A stretch of 64,000 nucleotides of DNA from DATBVX01 sp963695985 (GTDB taxonomy: Bacteria; Pseudomonadota; Gammaproteobacteria; Steroidobacterales; Steroidobacteraceae): contig CAVOIC010000012.1 in assembly GCA_963695985.1 (NCBI GenBank), positions 124,001 through 188,000 on the forward strand, given 5' to 3'. Positions 35,053-42,942 of this stretch are shown one piece after another. A program made the position numbers and the translations under genes. Each line of letters opens with the position of its first letter. The first letter of the stretch is position 1. The notes below the pieces were generated by a model. That model was given only the letters and a program-made list of their open reading frames with translations. It made no database searches and was not told the origin of the DNA.

Positions 35053-35452
35053 CGGCGACCTCGCTCGATCCGGTTGTATTGGCGTCGCTGCTGGTTCCCG
35101 ACTTCGCAGGCTCCAGCAGGTCAGCGGGCTTGAGTCCCAGCCGCGCGATCCTGGCCAGCACTTTCGGCCATTCGTCGTCCAGGAAACGTTGCCGTTCGTC
35201 CTTCATGAGCATGCGCCGGGCGCCTTCGGTGACGAACATTCCCCGACCGCGCCGCTTCTCGACCAGCTGCTCATCCACCAGCTGTTGGTAGCCCTTGAGC
35301 ACTGTCAACGGGTTCAACTGGTACTCCGCAGCCACGTTGCGCACCGAAGGCAGCGGATCGCCGTCCTTCAGCACGCCCTCGAGGATCATCGCGACGACGC
35401 GATCCCGGAGCTGCCGATAGATCGGCTGACTGTCATTCCAGTTCGGATCCAT
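35036..35452 (-). CDS. GntR-family transcriptional regulator, YtrA subfamily
   Basis: 138 residues from the ATG at 35452 (GAAGG upstream); a GTG at 35473 is an alternative. The winged helix is clear: 'QPIYRQLRDRVVAMILEGVL', 'LPSVRNVAAEYQLNPLTVLK', 'GYQQLVDEQLVEKRRGRGMF'. The short C-terminal part without a large effector domain is the mark of YtrA-type regulators, which control their own ABC operon. A likely operator is the palindrome at 35920-35947. Confidence 0.9.
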   Translation of the reverse strand: MDPNWNDSQPIYRQLRDRVVAMILEGVLKDGDPLPSVRNVAAEYQLNPLTVLKGYQQLVDEQLVEKRRGRGMFVTEGARRMLMKDERQRFLDDEWPKVLARIARLGLKPADLLEPAKSGTSSDANTTGSSEVADGRSD

Positions 35453-35493
35453 GCTGTCGCCTTCAGCGTGCACTGTGCTGGGCCATTAGCAAA

Positions 35494-35826
35494 CTACTGT
35501 ACCAGAACGGCTCGGGGCGACCGGTTGCGTGCCTGTGAATCGCCACTGCTGTCGTTCTGCGAGTCGCGCTCCGCGAAAGTTACGGTGCGTGTGGCCGTGA
35601 CGACCATCGCGCCGAGCTGCGCAACTTCGCGTGTGGCCGTGACGACCAAGTGGCCGGCGTCGGCGAGCCGAATCTTCGGTGCGGTCACTTCGATCTGACC
35701 CATGAGAGTGGCTTCGTAGGCGGGCGTCGAGCAGGCCTCACCGGCCCAGGCGCCGAACGCCGTCATCGAGAACAGACCCACCGCTGCCATCTGCACCGCG
35801 CGGTTCGTTTTGCGAGTCGTAAACAT
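35494..35826 (-). CDS. Small exported protein with TonB-box-like repeats
   Basis: 110 residues with a signal peptide (about 1-28, cleavage after AWA). I do not recognise the family. The mature part has three related segments: 'GQIEVTAPKIRLAD', 'GHLVVTATREVAQLG' and 'AMVVTATRTVTFAER'. VVTATR resembles the TonB box of outer-membrane receptors, such as DTLVVTA in BtuB. A 20-base exact DNA repeat underlies the two VVTATR copies. No membrane helix follows the signal peptide, and the tail is polar. It is the first gene of the GntR/ABC operon, 41 bases before gntR, so it is probably co-regulated. Confidence 0.65.
   Translation of the reverse strand: MFTTRKTNRAVQMAAVGLFSMTAFGAWAGEACSTPAYEATLMGQIEVTAPKIRLADAGHLVVTATREVAQLGAMVVTATRTVTFAERDSQNDSSGDSQARNRSPRAVLVQ
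35587..35648. repeat. Two exact 20-bp direct repeats, 42-bp period
   Basis: GCGTGTGGCCGTGACGACCA occurs at 35587-35606 and again at 35629-35648. The 42-bp spacing is a multiple of three, so each copy encodes the same segment around VVTATR in the small exported protein with a 14-residue period. The DNA identity is tighter than codon choice requires, suggesting a recent internal duplication. Confidence 0.85.
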
Positions 35827-36176
35827 TTGCCTAACCTCCTGGCTCCGTCTCGTTTGGGCTGGAGCCTCAGCCTCGTCTTGCCCTTGGTCCGCCGGCTCTG
35901 ATCAAGCTGTACCAGCGCCGTGGTGATGTAGTTAACTATAACACCACATCTAATGCAAGCCCTTTTTGAAAGCAGACTGCAGCCGAGGGTTCTGCCACCG
36001 TAAAATCAATGTGTTACGAAGGCAGGTAACCCTGCTGAAGCCAACTCCGCGTTCAAAGAAGACGTGGCAGTACGCAAGAACAGGTGGTTTTCAACCCTCC
36101 ACCGGGTGCGGGTTTGACGGTCTCGACTCTGGTTGCGCCGCTTGCGGTGCCCCAAGCCGCCGGTATCGTGCGCGCG
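35827..36176. other. 350-base divergent regulatory region
   Basis: It separates the minus-strand exported-protein/gntR/ABC operon from the plus-strand ECF sigma gene and is locally more AT-rich than its surroundings around 35925-35975. It contains the 28-bp palindrome at 35920-35947. On the minus strand TTATAG and TATAGT sequences overlap the palindrome and could be a -10 covered by a repressor. I see no gene here. Confidence 0.6.
35920..35947. promoter_or_regulatory. 28-bp near-perfect palindrome, candidate GntR (YtrA-type) operator
   Basis: The two halves GTGGTGATGTAGTT and AACTATAACACCAC are inverted repeats with 12 of 14 positions matching; the centre is GTTAAC. It lies 94 bases upstream of the exported-protein start in the only large gap of the operon. 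Dyads of this size are typical targets of dimeric GntR repressors, and YtrA-type regulators usually control their own operon. Assignment to this GntR protein is inferred from position. Confidence 0.65.
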
Positions 36177-36794
36177 ATGCGCGCAGTGGAAGATGATTCG
36201 CTCCTGATGACACGCTATGCACGCGGCGACCTCGCGGCATTCACGCAGCTCTACGAGCGTCACAAGGGCGCTCTTTATCGATACCTGCTGCGCCTGACGC
36301 GCGATCGCGCGATCACGGAGGATCTTTTTCAGGAAGTGTGGAGCCGCATCATCAGCACTCGCGAGCGCTATGAGCCGCGCGCAAAATTCTCCACTTTCCT
36401 GTTCTCGATCGGCCACAACTGCTTCATCGATCACTACCGTCGCAGCAGCAATTCCTTCGCGAGACGCGCCGATTCGCTGGAACACGCGGCAGAAGCACTC
36501 GCGGATTCGCCGCATCGGGGTCCGGAGCGGCTGGCGGAAAGTGCGCAGACTGCGGCGCGATTTCGTGCCGCACTGGAACGCCTGCCCTCCGAGCAACGCG
36601 AAGTGTTTCTGCTGCACGAGGAGACCGGGCTCAACCTGGATGAAATCGCAAAGCTCACCGGCGTTGGCATGGAAACAGCAAAAAGCCGCCTCCGTTATGC
36701 CGTGGCCAAGCTGCGCCTGAGCCTCGCCGAAGGGCCGCTTGTTGGCGTGCCGACGCGGGCTGGAGCGCCCGCCGAGCCAGACGAGGGGACTTAA
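36177..36794 (+). CDS. ECF RNA polymerase sigma factor
   Basis: 205 residues from the ATG at 36177, chosen so that region 2 starts normally ('LLMTRYARGDLAAFTQLYER'). Region 2 continues with 'RDRAITEDLFQEVWSRI' and region 4 with 'LERLPSEQREVFLLHEETGL' plus a helix-turn-helix ('LDEIAKLTGVGMETAKSRLR'). No strong ribosome site precedes the chosen start. The stop directly abuts the GTG of the next gene (TAAGTG), so the two are coupled. Confidence 0.9.
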   Translation: MRAVEDDSLLMTRYARGDLAAFTQLYERHKGALYRYLLRLTRDRAITEDLFQEVWSRIISTRERYEPRAKFSTFLFSIGHNCFIDHYRRSSNSFARRADSLEHAAEALADSPHRGPERLAESAQTAARFRAALERLPSEQREVFLLHEETGLNLDEIAKLTGVGMETAKSRLRYAVAKLRLSLAEGPLVGVPTRAGAPAEPDEGT

Positions 36795-37652
36795 GTGAAC
36801 GAATCAGAAGAACAGGCGCTCGAGCGATACTTGCAGCGATCGAGTCCGCTGTCGCGCGCGTACCGGGAACTGGGCGAGGAGCGCCCATCACCGGCGCTTG
36901 ATCAGGCCATCATCAGCACCGCCCGCAGTGCCGTCGCAGAACACCAATCGGAACAGCGAGCGCCGTGGCGCTGGTCAGCGATGACGGCACTCGCCGCTAC
37001 GATCCTGCTGTCATTCGCAGTTGTCATGCGGCTCGCGCTCGAGCCTGAAAAGCAGGGGACACTCAAGGAGCCGGAGCCGAAGACAGAGCTCGAGAAGCCA
37101 GCGCCGTCCCATGACAACAACGCGCCGCAAGCGCCGAGGAGAGCCGAATCAGTCCAGACGACGGTCGTCACTGCACCTGAGGCGCCGGCTACCGTCGCAC
37201 CAACGAACATCGACACGCCCGATCGTGGGCGAGTTGTCACTTCGGCGCCCGCGAAGGGTGCGCGCGGAGCCCGCACCATGGACGAGCGGGCCGCCGTGAG
37301 CGCCAGTGCGACAGGAGAGAGCGCAAGTTCGAACCTCGCGGAGGAAGCACGCGCGAAGGTGGAGTCTGAGAGGCTGCGGGCGCTCGCGCCGACAACCACT
37401 GGGGCTGTCGACCAAGCCGTGAGTGCAACGGCCGCCGCTGCGGGCCACGCCGCCGGCACCGCGGATGCACAGCTGGGCCCCACGCCGCCGAAACAGGCCT
37501 TGAAGAAGTCCAGCGTCAAGCCGGCCGAGGAATGGCTGGAAGAAATCGCGCGGCTGCGTGAGAGCGGCCAACTCGAAGCAGCCGAACGTGAATACGCTGA
37601 GTTCCAGAAGGTCTACCCCGACTACGTACGGGCCGCACCCCCGACCAGGTAG
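36795..37652 (+). CDS. Putative membrane anti-sigma factor
   Basis: 285 residues from a GTG. A cytoplasmic N-terminus (about 1-55) precedes one membrane helix ('MTALAATILLSFAVVMRLAL', about 62-81), a long Pro/Ala/Thr-rich periplasmic spacer and a C-terminal helical repeat ('EEWLEEIARLRESGQLEAAE') like a single TPR unit. No zinc motif is present. The role is inferred from its position immediately behind the ECF sigma gene and its single-pass layout; family unrecognised. Confidence 0.6.
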   Translation: MNESEEQALERYLQRSSPLSRAYRELGEERPSPALDQAIISTARSAVAEHQSEQRAPWRWSAMTALAATILLSFAVVMRLALEPEKQGTLKEPEPKTELEKPAPSHDNNAPQAPRRAESVQTTVVTAPEAPATVAPTNIDTPDRGRVVTSAPAKGARGARTMDERAAVSASATGESASSNLAEEARAKVESERLRALAPTTTGAVDQAVSATAAAAGHAAGTADAQLGPTPPKQALKKSSVKPAEEWLEEIARLRESGQLEAAEREYAEFQKVYPDYVRAAPPTR

Positions 37653-37747
37653 TGCCGGCTCGCCGCGGCGTGATTCGCGCGCCCGGAGGCTCTAGAATCT
37701 GCGCCCCTCTTCAAGGGCTGCTGCATGCGCCGAGTCTGGAGCGAACG

Positions 37748-38726
37748 ATGAAGAAGCCTGTCACCGTGACTGTCACTGGGGCCGCTGGCCAGATCGGGTA
37801 TGCGCTCGCTTTTCGCGTCGCCTCCGGCCAGATGCTGGGAACCGATCAGCCCGTGAACCTGCACCTGCTCGAGATCAGCGCGGTGCTGCCGGCGCTGCAG
37901 GGTGTGGTGATGGAGATCAACGACTGCGCCTTTCCGACGCTCAACAGCGTCGTTGCGAGCGACGATGCGAAGGTCGCATTCCGCGACTGCAACGTCGCCA
38001 TGCTGGTGGGCGCGCGGCCGCGCGGTCCGGGCATGGAGCGCAAGGACCTGCTGTTGGCAAATGCCCAGATCTTCTCGGCGCAGGGCAAAGCGCTCGACGC
38101 GGTCGCTGATCGCAACGTCCGCGTGCTCGTCGTCGGCAATCCGGCCAACACCAATGCCCTGATCGCTCAGCGCAACGCGCCCGGTCTGAAGGCGACCCAT
38201 TTCACTGCCATGACGCGGCTTGACCACAATCGCGCGCTGTCACAACTCGCGCACAAGACCAACAGCCACGTCACACGCATCCGCCGGATGACCATCTGGG
38301 GCAATCATTCCTCCACCCAGTACCCGGACATCAACCACGCTACGGTCGACGGCAAAGCCGGCGCGCTCGCTGGTCGATGGCAAGTGGGTCACCGAGACCT
38401 TTATCCCGGTTGTGCAGCAGCGCGGCGCTGCGATCATCAAGGCACGCGGCGCATCGTCGGCCGCCTCCGCGGCCTCTTCTGCGATTGACCACGTCCGCAA
38501 CTGGGTCACGGGCACCGCAGAAGGGGACTGGGTCAGCATGGCGGTGCCCGCCGATGGCAGCTACGGAATTCGCGAAGGTGTCATCTATTCCTATCCCGTG
38601 ACGTGCCGCGATGGCGAGTACCAGATCGTGCAGGGACTTCAGATCGACGCTTTCAGTCGTGAGCGCATGGACGCATCGGATCGGGAGCTGCGCGAGGAGC
38701 GCGAAGGTGTGAAAGAGCTCATCTGA
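37748..38726 (+). CDS. mdh: Malate dehydrogenase, interrupted by one apparent extra base near 38360
   Basis: NAD-dependent malate dehydrogenase of the TCA cycle. The first frame covers 'VTVTGAAGQIGYALAFRVAS' (NAD motif), 'VGARPRGPGMERKDLL', 'VVGNPANTNALI', 'MTRLDHNRALSQLA' and the catalytic His in 'MTIWGNHSSTQYPDINHATV'. It then shifts one base; 'LVDGKWVTETFIPVVQQRGA' and 'GASSAASAASSAIDHVRNWV' continue to the stop. Removing one base between 38359 and 38370 gives 325 residues, the normal length. A TAGAAT -10-like hexamer lies at 37693-37698. The enzyme is central, so an error is likelier than gene loss. Confidence 0.9.
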
Positions 38727-38776
38727 GCCGCGACTTTACTGTCGAACTGTCCGACGATCCCGGCGCGCCGCGCGGC

Positions 38777-38805
38777 TGGCCACTCATGCCCCCCGCCGCT
38801 ATAGT
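38777..38805 (+). promoter_or_regulatory. Putative sigma-70 promoter of fadE
   Basis: TGGCCA (38777-38782, four of six) and TATAGT (38800-38805, five of six) are separated by 17 bases, 58 bases before the fadE ATG. The leader that follows contains a CCGCGG...CCGCGG inverted repeat of unknown meaning. No FadR-like operator was recognised. Confidence 0.4.
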
Positions 38806-38863
38806 TCTCAACAGGCCGCGGCAGTCCCGACCGCGGCGGTCCTGAAGCCGCAAGGATCCCGCC

Positions 38864-41350
38864 ATGTTGAGTGTCGCCTGGTTTGTTGTGTTCGTCGGCC
38901 TGATCCTGTTCGCTGCCTATCGGCGATTCAGCCTGCTGCAGACCTCGATCACTTTCACCGTCCTGCTGCTCGCCTACTCGCTCTGGGGCGCGGCGGCCAC
39001 ATGGTGGAATGCAGTCCTGTTGCTGCCGATCGCCGCGATGTGGCTCCTCAATATCAATCCGCTGCGCCAGACCTTCATCACGCGACCGTTCCTGCGCGTG
39101 TATCGACGCCTGTTGCCCTCGATGTCCACCACCGAGAAAGAGGCGCTCGAAGCCGGCACCGTGTGGTGGGATGGGCAGCTGTTCACGGGCTCGCCTGGCT
39201 GGGATCAGCTCATGTCCTGTCGCGCGCCCACGCTTTCCGCCGAAGAGCAGGCCTTCCTCGACGGCCCGTGCGAGGAACTGTGCCGCATGCTGGATGACTT
39301 CGACATCACGCATCGACGTGGGGACATGCCGCCGCAGGTATGGGACTTCATCAAGTCGAAGGGCTTCTTTGCGATGATCATTCCGAAGAAGTACGGCGGA
39401 CTGCAGTTTTCGGCTTACGCGCATTCTTGCGTGATCATCAAGGTGGCGAGCCGCAGCGTCACGGTGTCGTCCACGATCGCGGTGCCGAACTCGCTCGGAC
39501 CCGCGGAACTGCTGCTCCACTATGGAACCGAGGAACAGAAGAACCACTACCTGCCGCGCCTCGCGCGCGGCGAGGAAGTGCCTTGCTTCGCTCTCACCGG
39601 CCCGCGCGCAGGTTCCGATGCCGCTGCGCTTCCCGACACCGGCATCGTATGCAAGGGCCTGTGGCAGGGGCGCGAGATCGTCGGCCTCAAGCTCAACTTC
39701 TCGAAGCGCTACATCACGCTCGCTCCGATCGCCACCCTCATCGGCCTGGCGTTCCGCCTTTTCGATCCGGACAAGCTGCTCGGCGACAAGGTCGACTACG
39801 GCATCACCTGTGCGCTCATTCCGCGTGGCACGCCCGGGGTTACGGCCGGCCGGCGCCACCTGCCGCTCAACGTCCCGTTTCAGAATGGACCGGTCTATGG
39901 TCGCGACGTGTTCGTGCCGCTCGACTTCATCATCGGCGGTGTGAAGACGGCCGGCCAGGGCTGGCGCATGCTGGTCGAGCAACTGTCGGTCGGCCGCTGC
40001 ATCTCGCTGCCATCGAATGCGACCGGCGGCGCCAAGGCGGCCACGTACGCGTCCGGCGCCTACACGCGGATCCGGCGCCAATTCAACATGCCAGTGGGCC
40101 GCTTCGAGGGTGTACAGGAGGCGCTGGCGCGCATGGCCGGCCTCACCTACATCATGGATGCCACGCGCTCGGTCACCGCCGCCGCGATCGACGGCGGCGA
40201 AAAACCCTCGGTGCCTTCGGCGATGCTCAAGTATCACCTCACCGAGATGGGCCGCATCGTCGCGAACGACGCCATGGATGTCCATGGCGGCAAGGGCATC
40301 CAACTGGGGCCGAAGAACTACCTCGGGCGCGGTTACCAGGTCGTACCGGTAGCGATCACCGTCGAAGGCGCGAACCTACTGACGCGTAATCTCATCATCT
40401 TCGGCCAGGGGGCGATCCGCTGCCACCCCTTCGTCTTGCGTGAAATGAACGCGGCGCGGGATGGCAATCGCGAGCGCGGCGTGAACGAGTTCGACAAAGC
40501 GCTCTTCGGCCATATCGGTTTCACCATCAGCAATGCGGTGCGTTCGCTGGTGATGGCCCTCACACTCGCGCGCTTCACTCGCGTACCCGAGACCGGTTCG
40601 ACGGCGCGGTACTTCCAGCACGTCAATCGCTTCAGCGCCTCCTTCGCCTTTGCGGTCGACGTCGCGATGCTGGCGCTGGGTGGCTACCTGAAGAAGAAAG
40701 AGAATCTCTCGGCGCGCCTGGGCGACGTGCTGAGCTGCATGTACCTCGCCTCGATGGTGCTCAAGCATCACGAGAACCAGGGACGGCCGGAGGAGGATTT
40801 GCCGATGGTGGAGTGGGCCTGCCGGCACCTGCTCTACCGCGCCCAGGAGCAGCTGCACGGCTTCCTGCGCAATTTCCCCAACCGCTTTCTCGCGGCGTCG
40901 ATGCGTTTCTTCATCTTCCCGCGCGGTCAGACCTACTTCGCACCCAGCGACCGGCTTGGCCGCAGCATCGTGGAGCTCATCATGAGCCCCACCGAAGCGC
41001 GCGAGCGGCTGTGCCGGGGCATATACAGGACCGTGGAACCTACCAACCCGCTAGGCCTGCTGCAGGAAGCGTTGACTCTGTCGATCACGGCGGAGCCCAT
41101 CGAAAAGCGCATTCGCGTGGAAGGGCAAAAGACGGGGAAGGTGACGGCGCTCGACCTGCCGAGCCAGATCACGCAGTCGCTCGCGCTCGGCATCATTACG
41201 GATGCGGAAGCCGCCATGCTGCGCGAGTACGACCGCAAGGTGATGGACCTGATCAATGTCGATGACTTCGCGCCACACGAGCTCGGCGCCGCAACGCAGC
41301 CGGAGACGGCCGACGAGCAGCGGCCGCTGGGCAGCGCACAGGTGGCCTGA
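38864..41350 (+). CDS. fadE: Acyl-CoA dehydrogenase FadE
   Basis: 828 residues, matching the long FadE class (814 in E. coli). It catalyses the first, FAD-dependent step of fatty acid beta-oxidation. Two N-terminal hydrophobic segments (about 2-20 and 28-62) suggest membrane association, as in E. coli. The acyl-CoA dehydrogenase core follows: 'FFAMIIPKKYGGLQFSAYAH', 'CFALTGPRAGSDAAALPDTG', 'GKGIQLGPKNYLGRGYQVVP' and 'ITVEGANLLTRNLIIFGQGA'. A C-terminal DUF1974-type region completes it. Followed after 5 bases by the DUF3667 gene. Confidence 0.94.
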   Translation: MLSVAWFVVFVGLILFAAYRRFSLLQTSITFTVLLLAYSLWGAAATWWNAVLLLPIAAMWLLNINPLRQTFITRPFLRVYRRLLPSMSTTEKEALEAGTVWWDGQLFTGSPGWDQLMSCRAPTLSAEEQAFLDGPCEELCRMLDDFDITHRRGDMPPQVWDFIKSKGFFAMIIPKKYGGLQFSAYAHSCVIIKVASRSVTVSSTIAVPNSLGPAELLLHYGTEEQKNHYLPRLARGEEVPCFALTGPRAGSDAAALPDTGIVCKGLWQGREIVGLKLNFSKRYITLAPIATLIGLAFRLFDPDKLLGDKVDYGITCALIPRGTPGVTAGRRHLPLNVPFQNGPVYGRDVFVPLDFIIGGVKTAGQGWRMLVEQLSVGRCISLPSNATGGAKAATYASGAYTRIRRQFNMPVGRFEGVQEALARMAGLTYIMDATRSVTAAAIDGGEKPSVPSAMLKYHLTEMGRIVANDAMDVHGGKGIQLGPKNYLGRGYQVVPVAITVEGANLLTRNLIIFGQGAIRCHPFVLREMNAARDGNRERGVNEFDKALFGHIGFTISNAVRSLVMALTLARFTRVPETGSTARYFQHVNRFSASFAFAVDVAMLALGGYLKKKENLSARLGDVLSCMYLASMVLKHHENQGRPEEDLPMVEWACRHLLYRAQEQLHGFLRNFPNRFLAASMRFFIFPRGQTYFAPSDRLGRSIVELIMSPTEARERLCRGIYRTVEPTNPLGLLQEALTLSITAEPIEKRIRVEGQKTGKVTALDLPSQITQSLALGIITDAEAAMLREYDRKVMDLINVDDFAPHELGAATQPETADEQRPLGSAQVA

Positions 41351-41355
41351 ACCGC

Positions 41356-42388
41356 TTGACCGAGCCAGATCCCGCCGGCTCCGAAGTCGCGTCGCCTCCC
41401 GTCGAGAGCGCGCCTGCCACGATTGCGACCGCGCCCGTTTCGGTCGAGAGTGCGCCGCCGGCGGTTGAGAGCGCTCCGGTGGAGCGGTGCCTGAACTGCG
41501 GCGCCCCATTGGTGGGCGCCTATTGCTCGGAATGCGGCCAGCGCACGCAACTTCGACGCCTTTCCATGGCCGCGCTGTTCCACGACGTGCTGCACGACCT
41601 GGTGCATCTCGATTCGCGCGTCTGGCGCACGCTGGTCGCCCTTCTGTTCCGACCTGGCCGACTGACGAATGAATTCATCACCGGCCGGCGTACGTTCTAT
41701 CTCCCGCCTTTCCGCCTGTATCTGGTCCTCAGCCTGGTCTACTTTCTGCTGCCCTCGTTCAGTAGCAAAGTAGCTTTCGACCTCGGCGAGGATAACAAGG
41801 TGGTGAAGACTCCTGCCGCAACACGTCAGGCACCCCGTGGACGTCACGCGGCCTGACACCGAACCGTTCTTGCAGGACGTGGACTGCAAGACGGTGAAGA
41901 CCGACCTCCTTGGCGGCAAGTCGGGCTGGCTGCAGCCGAGCCTCGTTCAGGGCTGCGAGCGCCTGAAGACGGTGAGCGAGCGCGAGTTCATGCGCGCTTT
42001 GCGCAATAACATCCCCAAGATGATGTTCATCTTCCTGCCGCTGATCGCGCTGGTAAACCTGCTGCTGTATGCGTTTCGCCGTCGCACGTACGTGGAGCAC
42101 CTGCTCTTCTACGTGCACTTCCACGCCTTCGCTTTCCTGCTGCTCACTTTGCACATCATCGTCACCGCGATTCTCGGCTGGACCGGGCGCCTTTCCGGCG
42201 TCGCCGGGATCGTGTCCTTCGCCACGTTCGTCTACCTCTTCGTCTACCTCTTCAAGGCCATGCGTTCGGTCTATCAGCAGTCACGCGCCATGACGACACT
42301 GAAGTACTTCGTGGTGCTGAGCGCCTACGGCGTGTGCCTGCTGCTCACGTTTGTCGGGATGGCCGCGTACACCGCATTCACCGTCTGA
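41356..42388 (+). CDS. DUF3667 zinc-ribbon membrane protein, interrupted by one apparent extra base near 41833
   Basis: From a TTG start (no better one is visible) the first frame gives a low-complexity leader with repeated VESAP, a zinc ribbon ('CLNCGAPLVGAYCSECGQR') and a first membrane helix ('FRLYLVLSLVYFLLP'). It ends prematurely at 41856. The next frame continues with 'VDVTRPDTEPFLQDVDCKTV' and three or four helices to 42388. Removing one C from the run at 41833-41836 joins them into 343 residues. DUF3667 proteins are inner-membrane proteins of unknown function. Probably co-transcribed with fadE. Confidence 0.75.
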
Positions 42389-42416
42389 GGGCCGCGCGTG
42401 AGTGGTTGCTTTCGTT

Positions 42417-42450
42417 CGGCCGGACTCCTACTCTCTCAGGCCGGTTTTTT
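42417..42450 (+). terminator. Weak candidate terminator before the DUF4399 gene
   Basis: CGGCC (42417-42421) can pair with GGCCG (42439-42443) across a 17-base loop and is followed by six T (42445-42450). The stem is short, so termination would be weak; it may just precede the ribosome site of the next gene. Confidence 0.25.
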
Positions 42451-42460
42451 GGAGACTCCC

Positions 42461-42883
42461 ATGCGCAAGCTGCTTGCCGCTCTGCTGCCTCTCCTGGTGC
42501 TCGATGGCGCAATCGCGGCAGGCCGCACGCCGTCCCCCGCTGGCGCCGAGGTCTACATCATCAGCCCCACGGATGGTGCAGTCGTGAAGAGCCCGGTGAC
42601 GGTGCGCTTCGGACTCAAGGGTATGGGAATCGCGCCCGCCGGCGTCGCGTTCGAGAACTCGGGACACCATCACCTGCTGGTGGACGTCGATCCGCCCGCC
42701 GACCTCAGCCAGCCCATCGCCAACAATGAGCACAGCCTGCACTTCGGCAAAGGTCAGACTGAGACTGAGCTCAAGCTCACGCCGGGCAAGCACACGCTGC
42801 AGCTGCTGCTCGGCGATCAGCTGCACGTCCCGCACGATCCGCCGGTGATGTCGAAGAAGATAACGATCATAGTGAAGGAGTAA
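42461..42883 (+). CDS. DUF4399 family exported protein
   Basis: 140 residues from the ATG at 42461, after a GGAG ribosome site. A signal peptide (about 1-20, ending AIAA) leads to a beta-rich domain: 'EVYIISPTDGAVVKSPVTVR', 'GHHHLLVDVDPP', 'HFGKGQTETELKLTPGKHTL' and 'GDQLHVPHDPPVMSKKITI'. This is the DUF4399 pattern; the His-rich stretches could bind metal (inference). Function unknown, likely periplasmic. Confidence 0.85.
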   Translation: MRKLLAALLPLLVLDGAIAAGRTPSPAGAEVYIISPTDGAVVKSPVTVRFGLKGMGIAPAGVAFENSGHHHLLVDVDPPADLSQPIANNEHSLHFGKGQTETELKLTPGKHTLQLLLGDQLHVPHDPPVMSKKITIIVKE

Positions 42884-42942
42884 CAGCATTGCGGGCTGCG
42901 CCACGGGGGTGATCGGCGCCGGGCTCGCAGCAGCTGACCTGC

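Noticed and set aside
38639..40303. Long open frame antisense to fadE (554 codons)
   Set aside because: The sense strand is clearly fadE. The antisense frame has low-complexity Arg/Ala/His composition typical of shadow frames, with no ribosome site.
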